A stretch of DNA of 64,000 nt from Geodermatophilus obscurus (GTDB taxonomy: Bacteria > Actinomycetota > Actinomycetes > Mycobacteriales > Geodermatophilaceae), in contig NZ_FOWE01000012.1 in NCBI RefSeq assembly GCF_900115395.1, forward strand, positions 62,001 through 126,000, given 5' to 3'. Under the pieces are notes generated by a model. It did not search any database. It was not told where the DNA came from and saw nothing but the letters and a program-made list of their open reading frames with translations. Shown here one piece after another: positions 23,692 through 32,662 of this stretch. The translations under genes were made by a program, and so were the position numbers. The stretch's first letter is position 1. The number at the start of each line of letters is the position of its first letter.

Positions 23692-24386
23692 CGACGGCCG
23701 CCCGGGTCCCGGCCCTCGACCACGTCCCGGCGACCGCGCCCACCCGCGCGGTCGCCGTCTTCGCCCACGGCGGCACCGTGGCCAGCGTGGAGCCGCCGCG
23801 GGAGCGGGCGCTGTCGCTGGTGCGCATGCGGGCCATCCAGGAGGCCGTCTCGCAGGCCGCCGCCGGCCGCGGGGTGGAGACCTACCTCGTCCGCTACCGC
23901 GTGGCCGGCTGGAACGGAGCCGCTGCGGACGCGCACGCCGACGTCCGCTGGGCGCTGGACCAGGTGCGCGAGCGGCACGGCGACGTGCCGGTCGTCCTGG
24001 TCGGGCACTCGATGGGCGGCCGGGCGGTGCTGCGCGCCGGCGACGACCCGTCGGTGGCCGCCGTCTGCGGGCTGGCGCCGTGGACGCCCCCGGGCGAGCC
24101 GGTCGGGCACCTGCGCGGGCGCAGCGTCGTGCTCGCGCACGGCCGCGGCGACCGGTGGGTGCCCGCGCGGCTGTCGGCGGAGTTCGCCGTCCGCGCCCAG
24201 CGCGCCGGCGCGCGGATCGCCCGGTTCACCCTGCCCGGCGGGCACGGGATGCTGCGGCGGGTCGGGGCCTGGCACGCGCTGGTGCGCGACGTGGTGCTGG
24301 CCGGCTCGGGGCTCGCGCCGTGGCGCGACGACGTCCGGGCCGCGATCGCCGCACCGCCACCCGAGGGCCTCGCCGTCCCGCTGTGA
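23688..24386 (+). CDS. Alpha/beta hydrolase
   Basis: 232-residue alpha/beta hydrolase. Nucleophile elbow VGHSMGGRAVLRA (Ser), then APWTPPGEPVGHL, an acid region HGRGDRWVPA and catalytic His in LPGGHGMLRR. The FAHGG motif near residue 26 forms the oxyanion loop. Lipase- or dienelactone-hydrolase-like, substrate unknown. It starts inside the stop codon of the small membrane protein, so the pair is translationally coupled. Confidence 0.85.
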   Translation: MTTAARVPALDHVPATAPTRAVAVFAHGGTVASVEPPRERALSLVRMRAIQEAVSQAAAGRGVETYLVRYRVAGWNGAAADAHADVRWALDQVRERHGDVPVVLVGHSMGGRAVLRAGDDPSVAAVCGLAPWTPPGEPVGHLRGRSVVLAHGRGDRWVPARLSAEFAVRAQRAGARIARFTLPGGHGMLRRVGAWHALVRDVVLAGSGLAPWRDDVRAAIAAPPPEGLAVPL

Positions 24387-24466
24387 CCCCGCTACGGTCG
24401 CCCGCGTGACTGCCGGGTCGGCCTCGCGCCGCGCACGGAACGGGTCCCCGGCCGCCGGGTGAGCCC

Positions 24467-24489
24467 GCGGCGGGCCCGGAGCCCGCCGC
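24467..24489. terminator. GC-rich hairpin after hydrolase gene
   Basis: 9-bp perfect stem (24467-24475 with 24481-24489, gcggcgggc/gcccgccgc) with a 5-base loop, 80 bp after the hydrolase stop and 50 bp before the hemerythrin start. Likely terminator, without a U-tract. Confidence 0.4.
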
Positions 24490-24538
24490 CGTCGTCCTGT
24501 CCCCGCCCCTCCCCGCTCGACCCCGGACAGGACCCCGC

Positions 24539-24997
24539 ATGCCCTCCCCCCTCGGCGCCGAGCTGCGCCGCGTCCACGACACCCTGCGCGCCGACCTGCG
24601 CGCCCTGCAGGCGGCCGCCGCCACCGGCGCCCCGCCCGAGACCCGCCGGACGCTGCCGGCGCACTGCCTGGCGTTCTGCGCCGCGCTCACCGCCCACCAC
24701 ACCGGCGAGGACGCCGGCGCCTTCCCCGCGCTCGCGGAGCGGTTCCCCGAGCTGGCCCCCGTGCTGGACGAGATGGCCGAGGACCACGTGTGGATCTCCG
24801 GCATCCTCGCCCGCGTCGAGGAGCTGGCGGTGCAGCTGGCCGAGGAGGGCAGCTCGCCCCGCCTGGCCGGGGAGCTCGACGGGCTCGCCGCCATCGCGGA
24901 GTCGCACTTCTCCTTCGAGGAGCGCCGGATCGCCGCCGCCCTCGACCGGCTCCCCGGGACCCCGGCGCTGCTGGGTCAGGAGAAGAGCGCGCTGTAG
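24539..24997 (+). CDS. Hemerythrin HHE-domain protein
   Basis: 152-residue four-helix protein with hemerythrin-type di-iron ligands: His in [27 protein letters not shown] and [10 protein letters not shown]. These match the HHE cation-binding domain, which binds O2, NO or iron, or senses redox state. ATG 24539. The last 22 bp overlap the 3' end of the convergent ACC deaminase gene. No partner gene suggests which function applies. Confidence 0.87.
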   Translation: MPSPLGAELRRVHDTLRADLRALQAAAATGAPPETRRTLPAHCLAFCAALTAHHTGEDAGAFPALAERFPELAPVLDEMAEDHVWISGILARVEELAVQLAEEGSSPRLAGELDGLAAIAESHFSFEERRIAAALDRLPGTPALLGQEKSAL

Positions 24998-25998
24998 CCG
25001 TTCAGCGCGGGCTGGCCGCCGAGGTGGGCGTAGAGCACGGTCGACGACGGGTCGATCTCGCGCCGGCCGACGAGGTCGATCGTCGCGGCCATCGACTTCC
25101 CCTCGTAGACGGGGTCGGTGACCATGCCCTCGGTGCGCGCCGCGGTCTCCATCGCGCGGATCGTCGCCTCGTCGGGGATGCCGTACACCCCGCCGTGGAA
25201 GCGCTCGTCGAGCTCGACGTCGTCGAGGGTCAGCTCGCGCCGCACGCCGATCGCCCGCGCCGTCCGCTGGGCGATGCGCAGCACCTGGTCGCGGGTCTGG
25301 GCGGGCTCCGCCGACGCGTCGACGCCGAGCACCCGCCGCGGCCGGGCGCCCTGCTCCTCCAGCAGCGCGAACCCGGCGACCATCCCGGCCTGCGTCGACC
25401 CGGTCACCGAGCAGACGACGACGGTGTCGAAGAAGACGCCCAGCTCGGTCTCCTGCTGCGCCACCTCCAGCGCCCAGTTGGCGAAGCCGTGCCCGCCGAG
25501 CGGGTGGTCGCTGGCGCCGGCCGGGATGGCGTACGGCTTCCCGCCGCGCGCCTCGATCTCGGCGAGCGCGGTCTCCCAGCTCTCCTTGAACCCGATGCCG
25601 AATCCGGCCTTCACCAGCCGCACGTCGGCGCCGGCGAGCCGGCTGACCAGGATGTTGCCGACCTTGTCGTAGACGGCGTCGGGCCAGTCCACCCAGCTCT
25701 CCTGCACCAGCACGCAGGACAGCCCCACGTGCGCGGCGACGGCGGCCACCTGCCGGGTGTGGTTGCTCTGCACGCCGCCGATCGAGACGAGCGTGTCGCA
25801 GCCCTGCGCCAGCGCGTCGGCCACCAGGTACTCGAGCTTGCGGGTCTTGTTGCCGCCGTAGGCGATGCCGGAGTTGCAGTCCTCGCGCTTCGCCCACACC
25901 GCGGCCCCGCCCAGGCGCTCGGTGAGCCGGTCGAGGCGGTGCACGGGCGAGGGGCCGAACAGCAGCGGGTGCCGCGGGAAGTCAGCCAGCGTCGTCAT
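24976..25998 (-). CDS. acdS: 1-aminocyclopropane-1-carboxylate (ACC) deaminase
   Basis: 340-residue PLP enzyme cleaving ACC, the plant ethylene precursor, to 2-oxobutyrate and ammonia. PLP Lys in [31 protein letters not shown], the Tyr-Glu pair in DPVYEGKSM and the Leu in [13 protein letters not shown]; these last residues separate true ACC deaminases from D-cysteine desulfhydrases. ATG 25998. Its start overlaps the end of the GntR gene by 17 bp, so regulator and enzyme form one operon. It suggests contact with plants or roots. Confidence 0.93.
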   Translation of the reverse strand: MTTLADFPRHPLLFGPSPVHRLDRLTERLGGAAVWAKREDCNSGIAYGGNKTRKLEYLVADALAQGCDTLVSIGGVQSNHTRQVAAVAAHVGLSCVLVQESWVDWPDAVYDKVGNILVSRLAGADVRLVKAGFGIGFKESWETALAEIEARGGKPYAIPAGASDHPLGGHGFANWALEVAQQETELGVFFDTVVVCSVTGSTQAGMVAGFALLEEQGARPRRVLGVDASAEPAQTRDQVLRIAQRTARAIGVRRELTLDDVELDERFHGGVYGIPDEATIRAMETAARTEGMVTDPVYEGKSMAATIDLVGRREIDPSSTVLYAHLGGQPALNGYSALFS

Positions 25999-26647
25999 GG
26001 GTCTCCTCCAGTTCGGACAGCAGCGCCGTCCAGATCTCGGTGGTCGTGGCGACGGCGGCGTCGACGTCGTGCGCCGCGCAGGCGGCGATGAGCCGGTCGT
26101 GCAGGCCGACCGACCCCCGGCCGTGCGCCGCGGCGAACCGGGCACGCTCCAGCCGGCGGATGGCGGGGGTGAACCGCTCGACCGTGGCGGTCAGCGCGGT
26201 GTTGCCGGCGCGGGCGAGCAGGACGGCGTGCAGCTCGTCGTCGGCGGCCAGCGCGGCGTCGAGGTCGCCGGCGTCGACCGCGGCCGCGAAGCGGGCGTTG
26301 GCCGCGCGCATCGTGGCGACGTCGTCGGCGGTCACCCGGCCGGCCGCCTCCCGGGCGGCCAGCTCGTGCATCGCCCGGACCACGACGGCGGCGTCGCGCA
26401 CGGCGCCCGGCCGCAGCGGGGTGACGCGGGTGTGGCTCTGCGGCTTGGCCTCGACCAGCCCCTCGTCGACCAGCCGGGCCAGCGCGGCGCGCACCGGGGC
26501 GACCGACAGCCCCAGGCGGGCGGCGAGCTCGGCGTCCTTGACCACGGCGCCCGGGGCGAGCTCGCCACCGACGATCGCCGCGCGGATGCGGGTGAGCGCC
26601 TGGTCGCGCAGCAGCACCCGGCCGACGGGGAGGAGCGGTGTGGTCAT
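25982..26647 (-). CDS. GntR-family (FadR-like) regulator of acdS
   Basis: 221-residue GntR regulator: winged helix at residues about 12-78 ([40 protein letters not shown]), then a FadR/FCD-type all-helical effector domain ending [20 protein letters not shown], whose Asp/His residues usually bind a metal and a carboxylate. It precedes acdS in the same operon with a 17-bp overlap, so it probably controls acdS and itself in response to ACC or a product. ATG 26647 sits just below a palindrome at 26650-26668. Confidence 0.88.
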   Translation of the reverse strand: MTTPLLPVGRVLLRDQALTRIRAAIVGGELAPGAVVKDAELAARLGLSVAPVRAALARLVDEGLVEAKPQSHTRVTPLRPGAVRDAAVVVRAMHELAAREAAGRVTADDVATMRAANARFAAAVDAGDLDAALAADDELHAVLLARAGNTALTATVERFTPAIRRLERARFAAAHGRGSVGLHDRLIAACAAHDVDAAVATTTEIWTALLSELEETHDDAG

Positions 26648-26649
26648 AA

Positions 26650-26668
26650 CTGATATCTCAGATGTCAG
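26650..26668. promoter_or_regulatory. Palindromic operator candidate for the GntR-acdS operon
   Basis: ctgatatctcagatgtcag: 9-bp arms with one mismatch around a single central base, directly upstream of the GntR start codon. It is conspicuously A/T-richer than its surroundings. A self-regulated GntR operator is the simplest reading; with only 2 bases between it and the ATG, transcription may be leaderless or the site may overlap the promoter. Confidence 0.55.
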
Positions 26669-26774
26669 AGGCCGGTCCGTCAAGGACCATCAGCGCTACG
26701 AAGGCGCTTTCGGTGCGGTTCCTGACCGTCGGAGGTCTCGTCGGGGCGGGTGTCCGCTCCGCACGATCACGGGC

Positions 26775-27215
26775 ATGGACTGGACCACCGACCCCACCGA
26801 TGCCGCCGCGCACTTCGCCCGCCGGCTCGCCGTCGAGACCGACGTCAGCGACGTGCACGCCGCGCTGGAGTCCGGCGACCCCGGCTTCGTGCTCCTCGAC
26901 AGCCGCAGCCGGGAGGCGTGGGACCAGGGGCACGTCCCCGGCGCGGTGCACCTGCCCGGCCGGGAGGTCGCGGCCCGCGCGGAGGCCGAGCTGGACCGGT
27001 CCGTCCCGGTGGTCACCTACTGCTGGGGCCCGGGCTGCAACGGCGCGACGCGGGCCGCGCTCGCGCTGGCACTGCTCGGCTTCCGGGTGCGGGAGATGAT
27101 CGGCGGCCTCGAGTACTGGGCCCGCGAGGGCCTGCCGGTGGAGGCCGCGGACGGCCTCACCCGCCCCGACGTCGACCCGCTCACCGCTCCCCGCCCGGTC
27201 AGCTGCGGGTGCTGA
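26775..27215 (+). CDS. Rhodanese-like sulfurtransferase domain protein
   Basis: 146-residue single rhodanese domain: LLDSRSREAWDQGHVPGAVHLPG (CH2A region), active loop TYCWGPGCNGATRAAL and EMIGGLEYWAREGLPV. The active loop has Cys-Trp-Gly-Pro-Gly-Cys instead of the simple six-residue CxxGxR loop, a pattern seen in a single-domain subgroup. The C-terminus ends SCGC, adding two Cys. ATG 26775. A persulfide carrier role is likely; partner unknown. Confidence 0.88.
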   Translation: MDWTTDPTDAAAHFARRLAVETDVSDVHAALESGDPGFVLLDSRSREAWDQGHVPGAVHLPGREVAARAEAELDRSVPVVTYCWGPGCNGATRAALALALLGFRVREMIGGLEYWAREGLPVEAADGLTRPDVDPLTAPRPVSCGC

Positions 27216-27253
27216 CGGCGGGCGCGACGGCGGTCGCGCCCGACGCCGGCGGC

Positions 27254-28054
27254 CTACCCCGCCGAGCCCGGCTCGGTCATCGCCCGGTTCAGCTTCGCCG
27301 CCACGTTGCCCGGCGTGACCGCCGACAACCGGCCCATCGCCTTGCTGGCCAGCGACCCGGCGAACACCGACGCCTCGCCCGCCATCAGCCCCTCGTAGCC
27401 CTGGCGGGCCACCTGCGCGGGGTCGTCCTTGGCGTCGGTGGCGCCCATCCGGGTGTCGGTGAGGTCGCCGCGGTCGAAGAACTCGGTGTCGGTCGGGCCG
27501 GGCAGCAGGGCCGTCACGCTCACCCCGCGGTCGGACAGCTCCTCGCGCAGTGCCAGGGCCAGGTGCTGCACGAACGCCTTGCTGGCGCCGTACACGGACT
27601 GGAACGGCTGCGGCGCCTGCGAGGCCACCGACGAGGTGAACAGGATGCGGCCCTCGCCGCGGGCGGCCATGTCCTGCGCGACCGCCTTCGCCACGTGCAC
27701 GGTGGAGCCGCAGTTCAGCGCCACGATCTCCAGCTCCCGGGCGAGGTCGGTCTCGACGAACGGCCCGCCGATCCCCACCCCGGCGTTGATGGCCGCGGCG
27801 TCCAGCGGGCGGCCGGCACCGCGGACGGCGGCCACCAGCAGCTCGCAGTCGTCGTACCTCGTCAGGTCGCCGCGGACGGGTGAGACGTGCGCGCCCATGC
27901 CGCGCAGCGTCTCGGCGGCGGCGTCGAGCTCGTCGTCCTCCGCGGCGATCACCAGGTCGAAGCCGTGCTCGGCGAACTGCTTGGCCAGCTCCAGGCCGAT
28001 GCCGCTGGAGGCGCCGGTGACGAGGGCGAGGGGTCGGTCGGTGGGCACGGTCAC
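27254..28054 (-). CDS. Short-chain dehydrogenase/reductase
   Basis: 266-residue classical SDR: nucleotide loop LVTGASSGIGLELAKQF, NAG motif replaced by INAGVGIGG, catalytic Ser in LFTSSVASQAP and Tyr-x3-Lys in SVYGASKAF. Acidic Glu-Asp after strand 2 (IAAEDDE) suggests NAD-type preference, uncertain. GTG 28054 (VTVPTDRP) is chosen over GTG 28048 on ribosome-site spacing. It converges with the rhodanese gene; substrate unknown. Confidence 0.87.
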   Translation of the reverse strand: MTVPTDRPLALVTGASSGIGLELAKQFAEHGFDLVIAAEDDELDAAAETLRGMGAHVSPVRGDLTRYDDCELLVAAVRGAGRPLDAAAINAGVGIGGPFVETDLARELEIVALNCGSTVHVAKAVAQDMAARGEGRILFTSSVASQAPQPFQSVYGASKAFVQHLALALREELSDRGVSVTALLPGPTDTEFFDRGDLTDTRMGATDAKDDPAQVARQGYEGLMAGEASVFAGSLASKAMGRLSAVTPGNVAAKLNRAMTEPGSAG

Positions 28055-28173
28055 GGGGACTCCCGGGTGGTCGTTGTCGCGGACCCCCCGGGAGTGCCCC
28101 ATCGAGACGGCCGCGACCCGTAGGCGGGGCCGGCGGCAGCAGGTGGGCGCCCGGCGGGTCGCCGGCTCCTGGC

Positions 28174-28194
28174 CGCCTCCGCGCGGGAGGCGGA
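28174..28194. terminator. GC-rich hairpin
   Basis: 8-bp perfect stem ccgcctcc/ggaggcgg with a 5-base loop in the 234-bp space between the divergent SDR and superoxide dismutase genes. Since neither gene ends here, it may be an mRNA leader structure of sodA or chance; no other feature seen in that space. Confidence 0.3.
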
Positions 28195-28288
28195 CGACCT
28201 GGCCCGCGGGGGCCACGGGTCGGCCCCGGCGTGTCAGCCGGGCGGGGCAGGACCAGGAGCGTCCGACCGGCCCGACGGAGGGAACCCC

Positions 28289-28918
28289 ATGCCCGAGTAC
28301 GTGCTCCCCGACCTGCCCTACGACTACGGGGCACTGGAGCCGCACATCTCCGGCGAGATCATGCAGCTGCACCACGACAAGCACCACCAGACCTACGTGA
28401 CCGGCGCGAACACCGCGCTGGAGAAGCTCGCCGAGGCGCGGGAGAACGACGCGCTCGGGACGGCGAACCTGCACGAGAAGAACCTGGCGTTCAACCTGGG
28501 CGGCCACGTCAACCACTCGGTGTTCTGGCCGAACATGAGCCCCGACGGCGGCGACCGCCCCGACGGCGAGCTCGCCGCGGCGATCACCGACCAGTTCGGC
28601 TCGTTCGAGGGCTTCCAGGCGCACTTCACCGCCGTCGCCGGCGGGGTGCAGGGCTCGGGCTGGTCGATCCTCGCGTGGGACTCGGTGGGGCAGAAGCTGC
28701 TCATCTGCCAGCTCTACGACCACCAGGGCAACCTCACCGTCGGCCTGGTCCCGCTCCTGATGCTCGACATGTGGGAGCACGCCTTCTACCTGCAGTACCG
28801 CAACGTGAAGACCGACTACATCAGCGCGTGGTGGAACGTCGTCAACTGGGCCGACGTCACGCAGCGGTTCACCACCGCGCGCACCGCCACGGCCGGGCTG
28901 ATCGTCCCGGCGGCCTGA
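28289..28918 (+). CDS. sodA: Superoxide dismutase, Fe/Mn type
   Basis: 209-residue Fe/Mn superoxide dismutase. Metal ligands are seen in [11 protein letters not shown] (first His), [10 protein letters not shown] (second) and [17 protein letters not shown] (Asp and third His). Length is normal. ATG 28289 follows GGAGGG. The next gene is an Nramp metal transporter, suggesting manganese supply to this enzyme; the metal itself cannot be fixed from sequence alone. Confidence 0.95.
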   Translation: MPEYVLPDLPYDYGALEPHISGEIMQLHHDKHHQTYVTGANTALEKLAEARENDALGTANLHEKNLAFNLGGHVNHSVFWPNMSPDGGDRPDGELAAAITDQFGSFEGFQAHFTAVAGGVQGSGWSILAWDSVGQKLLICQLYDHQGNLTVGLVPLLMLDMWEHAFYLQYRNVKTDYISAWWNVVNWADVTQRFTTARTATAGLIVPAA

Positions 28919-28970
28919 GCGCTCCCCGGGGCCGCGGCACCGTGCACCGGCTCCGCGACCCCGGGGCGTC

Positions 28971-28989
28971 TCAGGGAAGCCTCACCTCG
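28971..28989. promoter_or_regulatory. DtxR/IdeR/MntR-like box upstream of mntH
   Basis: tcagggaagcctcacctcg matches the actinobacterial DtxR-family consensus TTAGGTTAGSCTAACCTAA at 13 of 19 positions, including the AGG...AGCCT.ACCT core. It lies 110 bp upstream of the Nramp transporter start, a sensible place for metal-dependent repression. Confidence 0.4.
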
Positions 28990-29098
28990 GCCCGCGCGGG
29001 CCACGACCTGGCCCGACCGTGACACCCCCGGCGGGCACCCCGGCACCGAGACCGCCGACGGCCCGCCCGCCGCCCGACCCACCCCCTGTGAGGCCCCC

Positions 29099-30397
29099 GT
29101 GTACCTGTCGAAGACCGAGGCCGCCGTCCTGCCGACGACGCTCGTCGGCACGCCGAAGACACCACCGCCGCCGCCCACCGGACGGCGCCGCCTGTGGCCG
29201 CTGCTCGGCCCGGCCTTCGTCGCCGCCGTCGCCTACGTCGACCCCGGCAACTTCGCCACCAACTTCTCCGGCGGCGCCTCGTTCGGCTACACGCTGCTGT
29301 GGGTGATCGTCGCGGCCAACCTCATGGCGATGCTCATCCAGACGCTCACCGCCAAGCTCGGCCTGGCCACCGGTCGCGACCTGGCCACCAACTGCCGCGA
29401 GCAGCTGCCCCGCCCGGTCACCTGGGGGCTGTGGGTGCAGGCCGAGGCGGTCGCCATCGCCACCGACCTCGCCGAGATCGTCGGCGGCGCCGTCGCGCTG
29501 TACCTGCTGTTCGGGGTGCCGCTGCCGATCGGCGGGGTCATCACCGCGATCGTCGCCTTCGTGCTGCTGGCGGCGCAGTCGCGCGGGCACCGGCCCTTCG
29601 AGCGGGTCATCACCGGGCTGCTGCTGGTGATCGGTGCCGGGTTCGCCTACACGCTGGTCGGCTCGGGCGTCGACCTCGGCGGCCTGGCCGGCGGCATGGT
29701 GCCCACCTTCGCCGGCCCCGACAGCCTGGTGCTCGCCGCCGGCATCCTCGGCGCCACCGTGATGCCGCACGTCATCTACGTGCACTCCGCGCTGACCCCG
29801 GGCCGCTACGGCGACGTCGTCACCGCCGGCCGCACCCGGACCGGCCGGAGCCGCCTGCTGCGGGCCCAGCGGATCGACGTGCTGCTCGCCATGGGGCTGG
29901 CCGGGCTGGTCAACGCCTCGATGCTCATCATCGCCGCGCAGCTGTTCACCGGCGACGCCGACCAGGCCGCCTCTCTGGAGGGCGTGCACGCCGGGCTCGG
30001 CGAGCAACTCGGCGCCGGCGCCTCCCTGGCCTTCGCCCTCGCGCTGCTGGCGAGCGGGTTCGCCTCCTCCTCGGTGGGCACGCACGCCGGGCAGGTGGTC
30101 ATGGCGGGGTTCCTCAAGCGGCACATCCCGGTGCTGACCCGCCGGCTGATCACCCTCGCCCCGGCGCTGGCCGTGCTCGTCCTCGGCGGCGACCCCACCA
30201 CGGCGCTGGTGTGGTCACAGGTGGTGCTCAGCTTCGGCATCCCGTTCGCCCTGGTGCCGCTGCTGTGGCTCACCTCCCGCCGCGACCTCATGGGCGGCTG
30301 GGTCAACCGGCGCGTCACCACCGTGACCGGCGCTGTCGTGGCCGCCCTGATCATCGCCCTCAACGCCCACCTGCTGATCGGCTTCGTGACCGGGTAG
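29099..30397 (+). CDS. mntH: Nramp-family divalent metal (Mn/Fe) transporter
   Basis: 432-residue proton-coupled Mn2+/Fe2+ importer with about eleven membrane segments. The metal-site motifs are present: DPGNFATN in the first helix and ATVMPHVIYVHSAL in the sixth (Met-Pro-His), with GTHAGQVVMAGFLKR near the loop before helix 9. The N-terminal 30 residues are polar and Pro-rich. GTG 29099 is the start. It follows the superoxide dismutase gene by 180 bp, with a DtxR-like box in between. Confidence 0.93.
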   Translation: MYLSKTEAAVLPTTLVGTPKTPPPPPTGRRRLWPLLGPAFVAAVAYVDPGNFATNFSGGASFGYTLLWVIVAANLMAMLIQTLTAKLGLATGRDLATNCREQLPRPVTWGLWVQAEAVAIATDLAEIVGGAVALYLLFGVPLPIGGVITAIVAFVLLAAQSRGHRPFERVITGLLLVIGAGFAYTLVGSGVDLGGLAGGMVPTFAGPDSLVLAAGILGATVMPHVIYVHSALTPGRYGDVVTAGRTRTGRSRLLRAQRIDVLLAMGLAGLVNASMLIIAAQLFTGDADQAASLEGVHAGLGEQLGAGASLAFALALLASGFASSSVGTHAGQVVMAGFLKRHIPVLTRRLITLAPALAVLVLGGDPTTALVWSQVVLSFGIPFALVPLLWLTSRRDLMGGWVNRRVTTVTGAVVAALIIALNAHLLIGFVTG

Positions 30398-30424
30398 CCG
30401 GCGTCCCCCGCCGTCGGGACGGGC

Positions 30425-30811
30425 TCAGCCCACCGCCCGGGCCACGAGTGCGGCGATGCGCTCCTCCACCTCGGCCGTCACCTCGGTGGGGCCGGAGGAG
30501 GTGGCCCCCATCGGCTCGTCGTCCAGGCGGGCCCGGTCGTCGAACCCGAGGATCGCGTAGCGCGCCGTGAACGTCTCCGCGCTGTGGAAGTAGCAGACGA
30601 CGCTGCCGTCCAGCGCGTGGGCGGGCATCCCGTAGCGGTCGGGGTCGGACATCCCGGCGATGTCCGCGAGCACGTCCCGCGCCTCCTGCGCCGCCTCGTC
30701 CGCGCGCGAGGTCCGGAGCGCCTCCGTCCTCAGCTCGCGGGCGTGCTCCTCCACCGCGGCCCGCTCCTCGGCCCTGAACCCCTGGCTCGTGCTGCTGTCG
30801 GTGCTGGTCAT
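30425..30811 (-). CDS. DUF1801 (YdhG-like) protein
   Basis: 128-residue protein of the DUF1801/YdhG-like group. Recognisable parts are YGMPAHALDGSVVCYFHSAE and the strand RYAILGFDD, preceded by a charged helical N-terminal half rich in Glu/Ala/Arg that is longer than in typical members. Function is unknown; some relatives bind iron. ATG 30811. It converges with mntH (27 bp between stops). Confidence 0.65.
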   Translation of the reverse strand: MTSTDSSTSQGFRAEERAAVEEHARELRTEALRTSRADEAAQEARDVLADIAGMSDPDRYGMPAHALDGSVVCYFHSAETFTARYAILGFDDRARLDDEPMGATSSGPTEVTAEVEERIAALVARAVG

Positions 30812-30915
30812 GGCGAGGACGCCAGGGACCGCGCGGGGACCGGCGCTTCTCGATCCCCGACCGGTCCGGCGAGGAGGACCGGCCGCCCCGGGAGCCGAGG
30901 CCCCAGGATGGCGCC

Positions 30916-31725
30916 ATGAGGCGAACGGTCCCCCTCGACGACGTGCCGGTCGTGGCCGACGAGTGGCCGGGGAGCGGCCCGACGGTCGTCCTGCTGCACG
31001 CCGGCGTCGCCGACCGCCGCAGCTGGTACGGCACCGCCGAGCTGCTCGCCGGGGCGCACCACGTCGTCGCCGCCGACCGGCGGGGCTTCGGGGACAGCCC
31101 GGTGTCCACCACGCCGTTCACCCACGTCGACGACCTGGTCGCACTGCTCGACCACCTCGGCGGCGGGCCCGCGTGGCTCGTCGGCAGCTCGATGGGCGGC
31201 CAGGTGGCGCTCGACACCGCCGTGCTGCACCCGGACCGGGTCGCCGGGCTGGTGCTGATCGCCCCGGCGGTCAGCGGTGCGCCGGAGCCCGACGAGCTGG
31301 ACCCGGTCACCCAGCGCCTGGGCGACCTGCTCGGCCCGGCCACGGCCGCCGGGGACCTGGACGAGGTCGGCCGGCTCGAGACGTGGCTGTGGCTCGACGG
31401 TCCCGCCGGCCCGGAGGGACGCGTCGCCGGCCCCGCACGCGAGCTGGCCCTGGCGATGAACGCGACGATCCTGCGCCACGGCCTCCCGGAGGGCGACGGC
31501 GACGCCGGGATCGCGGCGTGGGACCGCTTGCCCGAGGTCGAGGTCCCCGTCACCGTCGCCTGGGGCGACCTCGACGTGCCGTTCCTCCTCGACCAGTGCG
31601 AGCAGCTGGTGGCCCGGCTCCCCCGGGCGACCCGCCGGGTGCTGCCCGGGGTGGCCCACCTGCCCTACCTGGAGGACCCGGAGCCGGTGGCCGACCTGGT
31701 CCGCACGGCCGTCGCCGCCCGCTGA
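30916..31725 (+). CDS. Alpha/beta hydrolase
   Basis: 269-residue alpha/beta hydrolase. Oxyanion loop VLLHAGVADRRSWY, nucleophile elbow VGSSMGGQVAL (Ser), acid in VAWGDLDVPF and His in LPGVAHLPYLEDP. It fits the large group of esterase/lactonase-like hydrolases (pimeloyl-ester-carboxylesterase-like); substrate not known. ATG 30916. It is divergent from the DUF1801 gene and is followed by tandem hairpins. Confidence 0.87.
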   Translation: MRRTVPLDDVPVVADEWPGSGPTVVLLHAGVADRRSWYGTAELLAGAHHVVAADRRGFGDSPVSTTPFTHVDDLVALLDHLGGGPAWLVGSSMGGQVALDTAVLHPDRVAGLVLIAPAVSGAPEPDELDPVTQRLGDLLGPATAAGDLDEVGRLETWLWLDGPAGPEGRVAGPARELALAMNATILRHGLPEGDGDAGIAAWDRLPEVEVPVTVAWGDLDVPFLLDQCEQLVARLPRATRRVLPGVAHLPYLEDPEPVADLVRTAVAAR

Positions 31726-31746
31726 GGCTGGGGCGGCGGACCCCGT

Positions 31747-31806
31747 CGAGATGGCGGGATCTCGCACGCCGCGCGCCTCCCGGGCGTACGAGATGGCGGG
31801 ATCTCG
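31747..31806. repeat. Two copies of an 18-bp hairpin motif
   Basis: cgagatggcgggatctcg occurs exactly at 31747-31764 and 31789-31806. Each copy is a 6-bp stem (cgagat/atctcg) with loop ggcggg. The outer flanks (cccgtcgagat, atctcgacggg) are also inverted, giving a nested symmetrical unit like a bacterial REP pair. It lies between convergent genes (hydrolase and thiD), so it may terminate both. Confidence 0.8.
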
Positions 31807-31846
31807 ACGGGCTGCGCACGCGCGGACGGCACGGCGCGCCCGGGGC

Positions 31847-32662
31847 TCAGCGCTCCCAGATGCCGGCGAAGTGGTGCACCGGGCCGTGCCCGGAGCCGAT
31901 GCCCAGCGAGGTCCCCGCCTCCAGCGCCCGCTGCAGGTAGCTGCGCGCGCGCTCGACGGCCGGCTCCCAGCCGGCCGGCCCGCCCACGCCGCGGGCGACC
32001 AGCGCCGCGATCGCCGAGGACAGCGTGCAGCCGGTGCCGTGCGTGGCCGTCGTGTCCACCCGCGGCCGCCGGGTGACGACGACGCCGTCGGCGGTGGCCA
32101 GGACGTCGAGGCTCTCGTCGCCGCCGAGGTGGCCGCCCTTGGCCAGCACGGCCCCGGGCCCGAGCTCCAGCAGCTCCCCGGCGTGCACGGCCAGCTCGTC
32201 GACCGTCGTGGCCGGGGCGACGCCGAGCAGCGCCGCGGCCTCGGGCACGTTCGGCGTCACCAGGTCGGCCACCGGCAGCAGCACCTCGCGGACGGCCGTG
32301 ATCGCGTCGTCGTCGACCAGCCGGTCGCCGCTGGTGGCCACCATGACCGGGTCGACGACGACCGGCCCGGCCACCCGCCCGGCCAGCGCGGCGGCGACCT
32401 CGCGGACGACGTCGGCGGTGCCGAGCATCCCGGTCTTGGCGGCGTGCACGGTCACGTCGGCGAGCAGCGTGGCGATCTGCTCGCCCACGAACGCCGCCGG
32501 CACCGGGTGCACGCCGGTGACGCCGCGGGTGTTCTGCGCGGTCAGCGCGGTGAGCACGGCGGTGCCGTAGACGCCCAGCGCGCTGAAGGTCTTCAGGTCG
32601 GCCTGGATGCCGGCGCCGCCGCTGGGGTCGCTGCCGGCGACGGTGAGCGCGACGGGGGTCAC
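31847..32662 (-). CDS. thiD: Hydroxymethylpyrimidine (phosphate) kinase
   Basis: 271-residue ribokinase-fold kinase phosphorylating hydroxymethylpyrimidine (HMP) and HMP-P in thiamine synthesis. Motifs: [18 protein letters not shown] (substrate site), [19 protein letters not shown] and the catalytic [15 protein letters not shown] 32662 overlaps the thiE stop (GTGA). Single-domain form, not fused to thiE. It is the last gene of the minus-strand thiamine operon, under the riboswitch at 34083. Confidence 0.94.
   Translation of the reverse strand: MTPVALTVAGSDPSGGAGIQADLKTFSALGVYGTAVLTALTAQNTRGVTGVHPVPAAFVGEQIATLLADVTVHAAKTGMLGTADVVREVAAALAGRVAGPVVVDPVMVATSGDRLVDDDAITAVREVLLPVADLVTPNVPEAAALLGVAPATTVDELAVHAGELLELGPGAVLAKGGHLGGDESLDVLATADGVVVTRRPRVDTTATHGTGCTLSSAIAALVARGVGGPAGWEPAVERARSYLQRALEAGTSLGIGSGHGPVHHFAGIWER

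Noticed and set aside
24400-24462. 18-codon open frame starting GTG between hydrolase and hemerythrin genes
   Set aside because: No ribosome site, ends in a likely terminator region and shows no recognisable peptide.
31747-31806. Possible CRISPR-like repeat pair
   Set aside because: Only two 18-bp copies with a 24-bp spacer, each a strong hairpin, and no cas genes; fits a REP-like element better.
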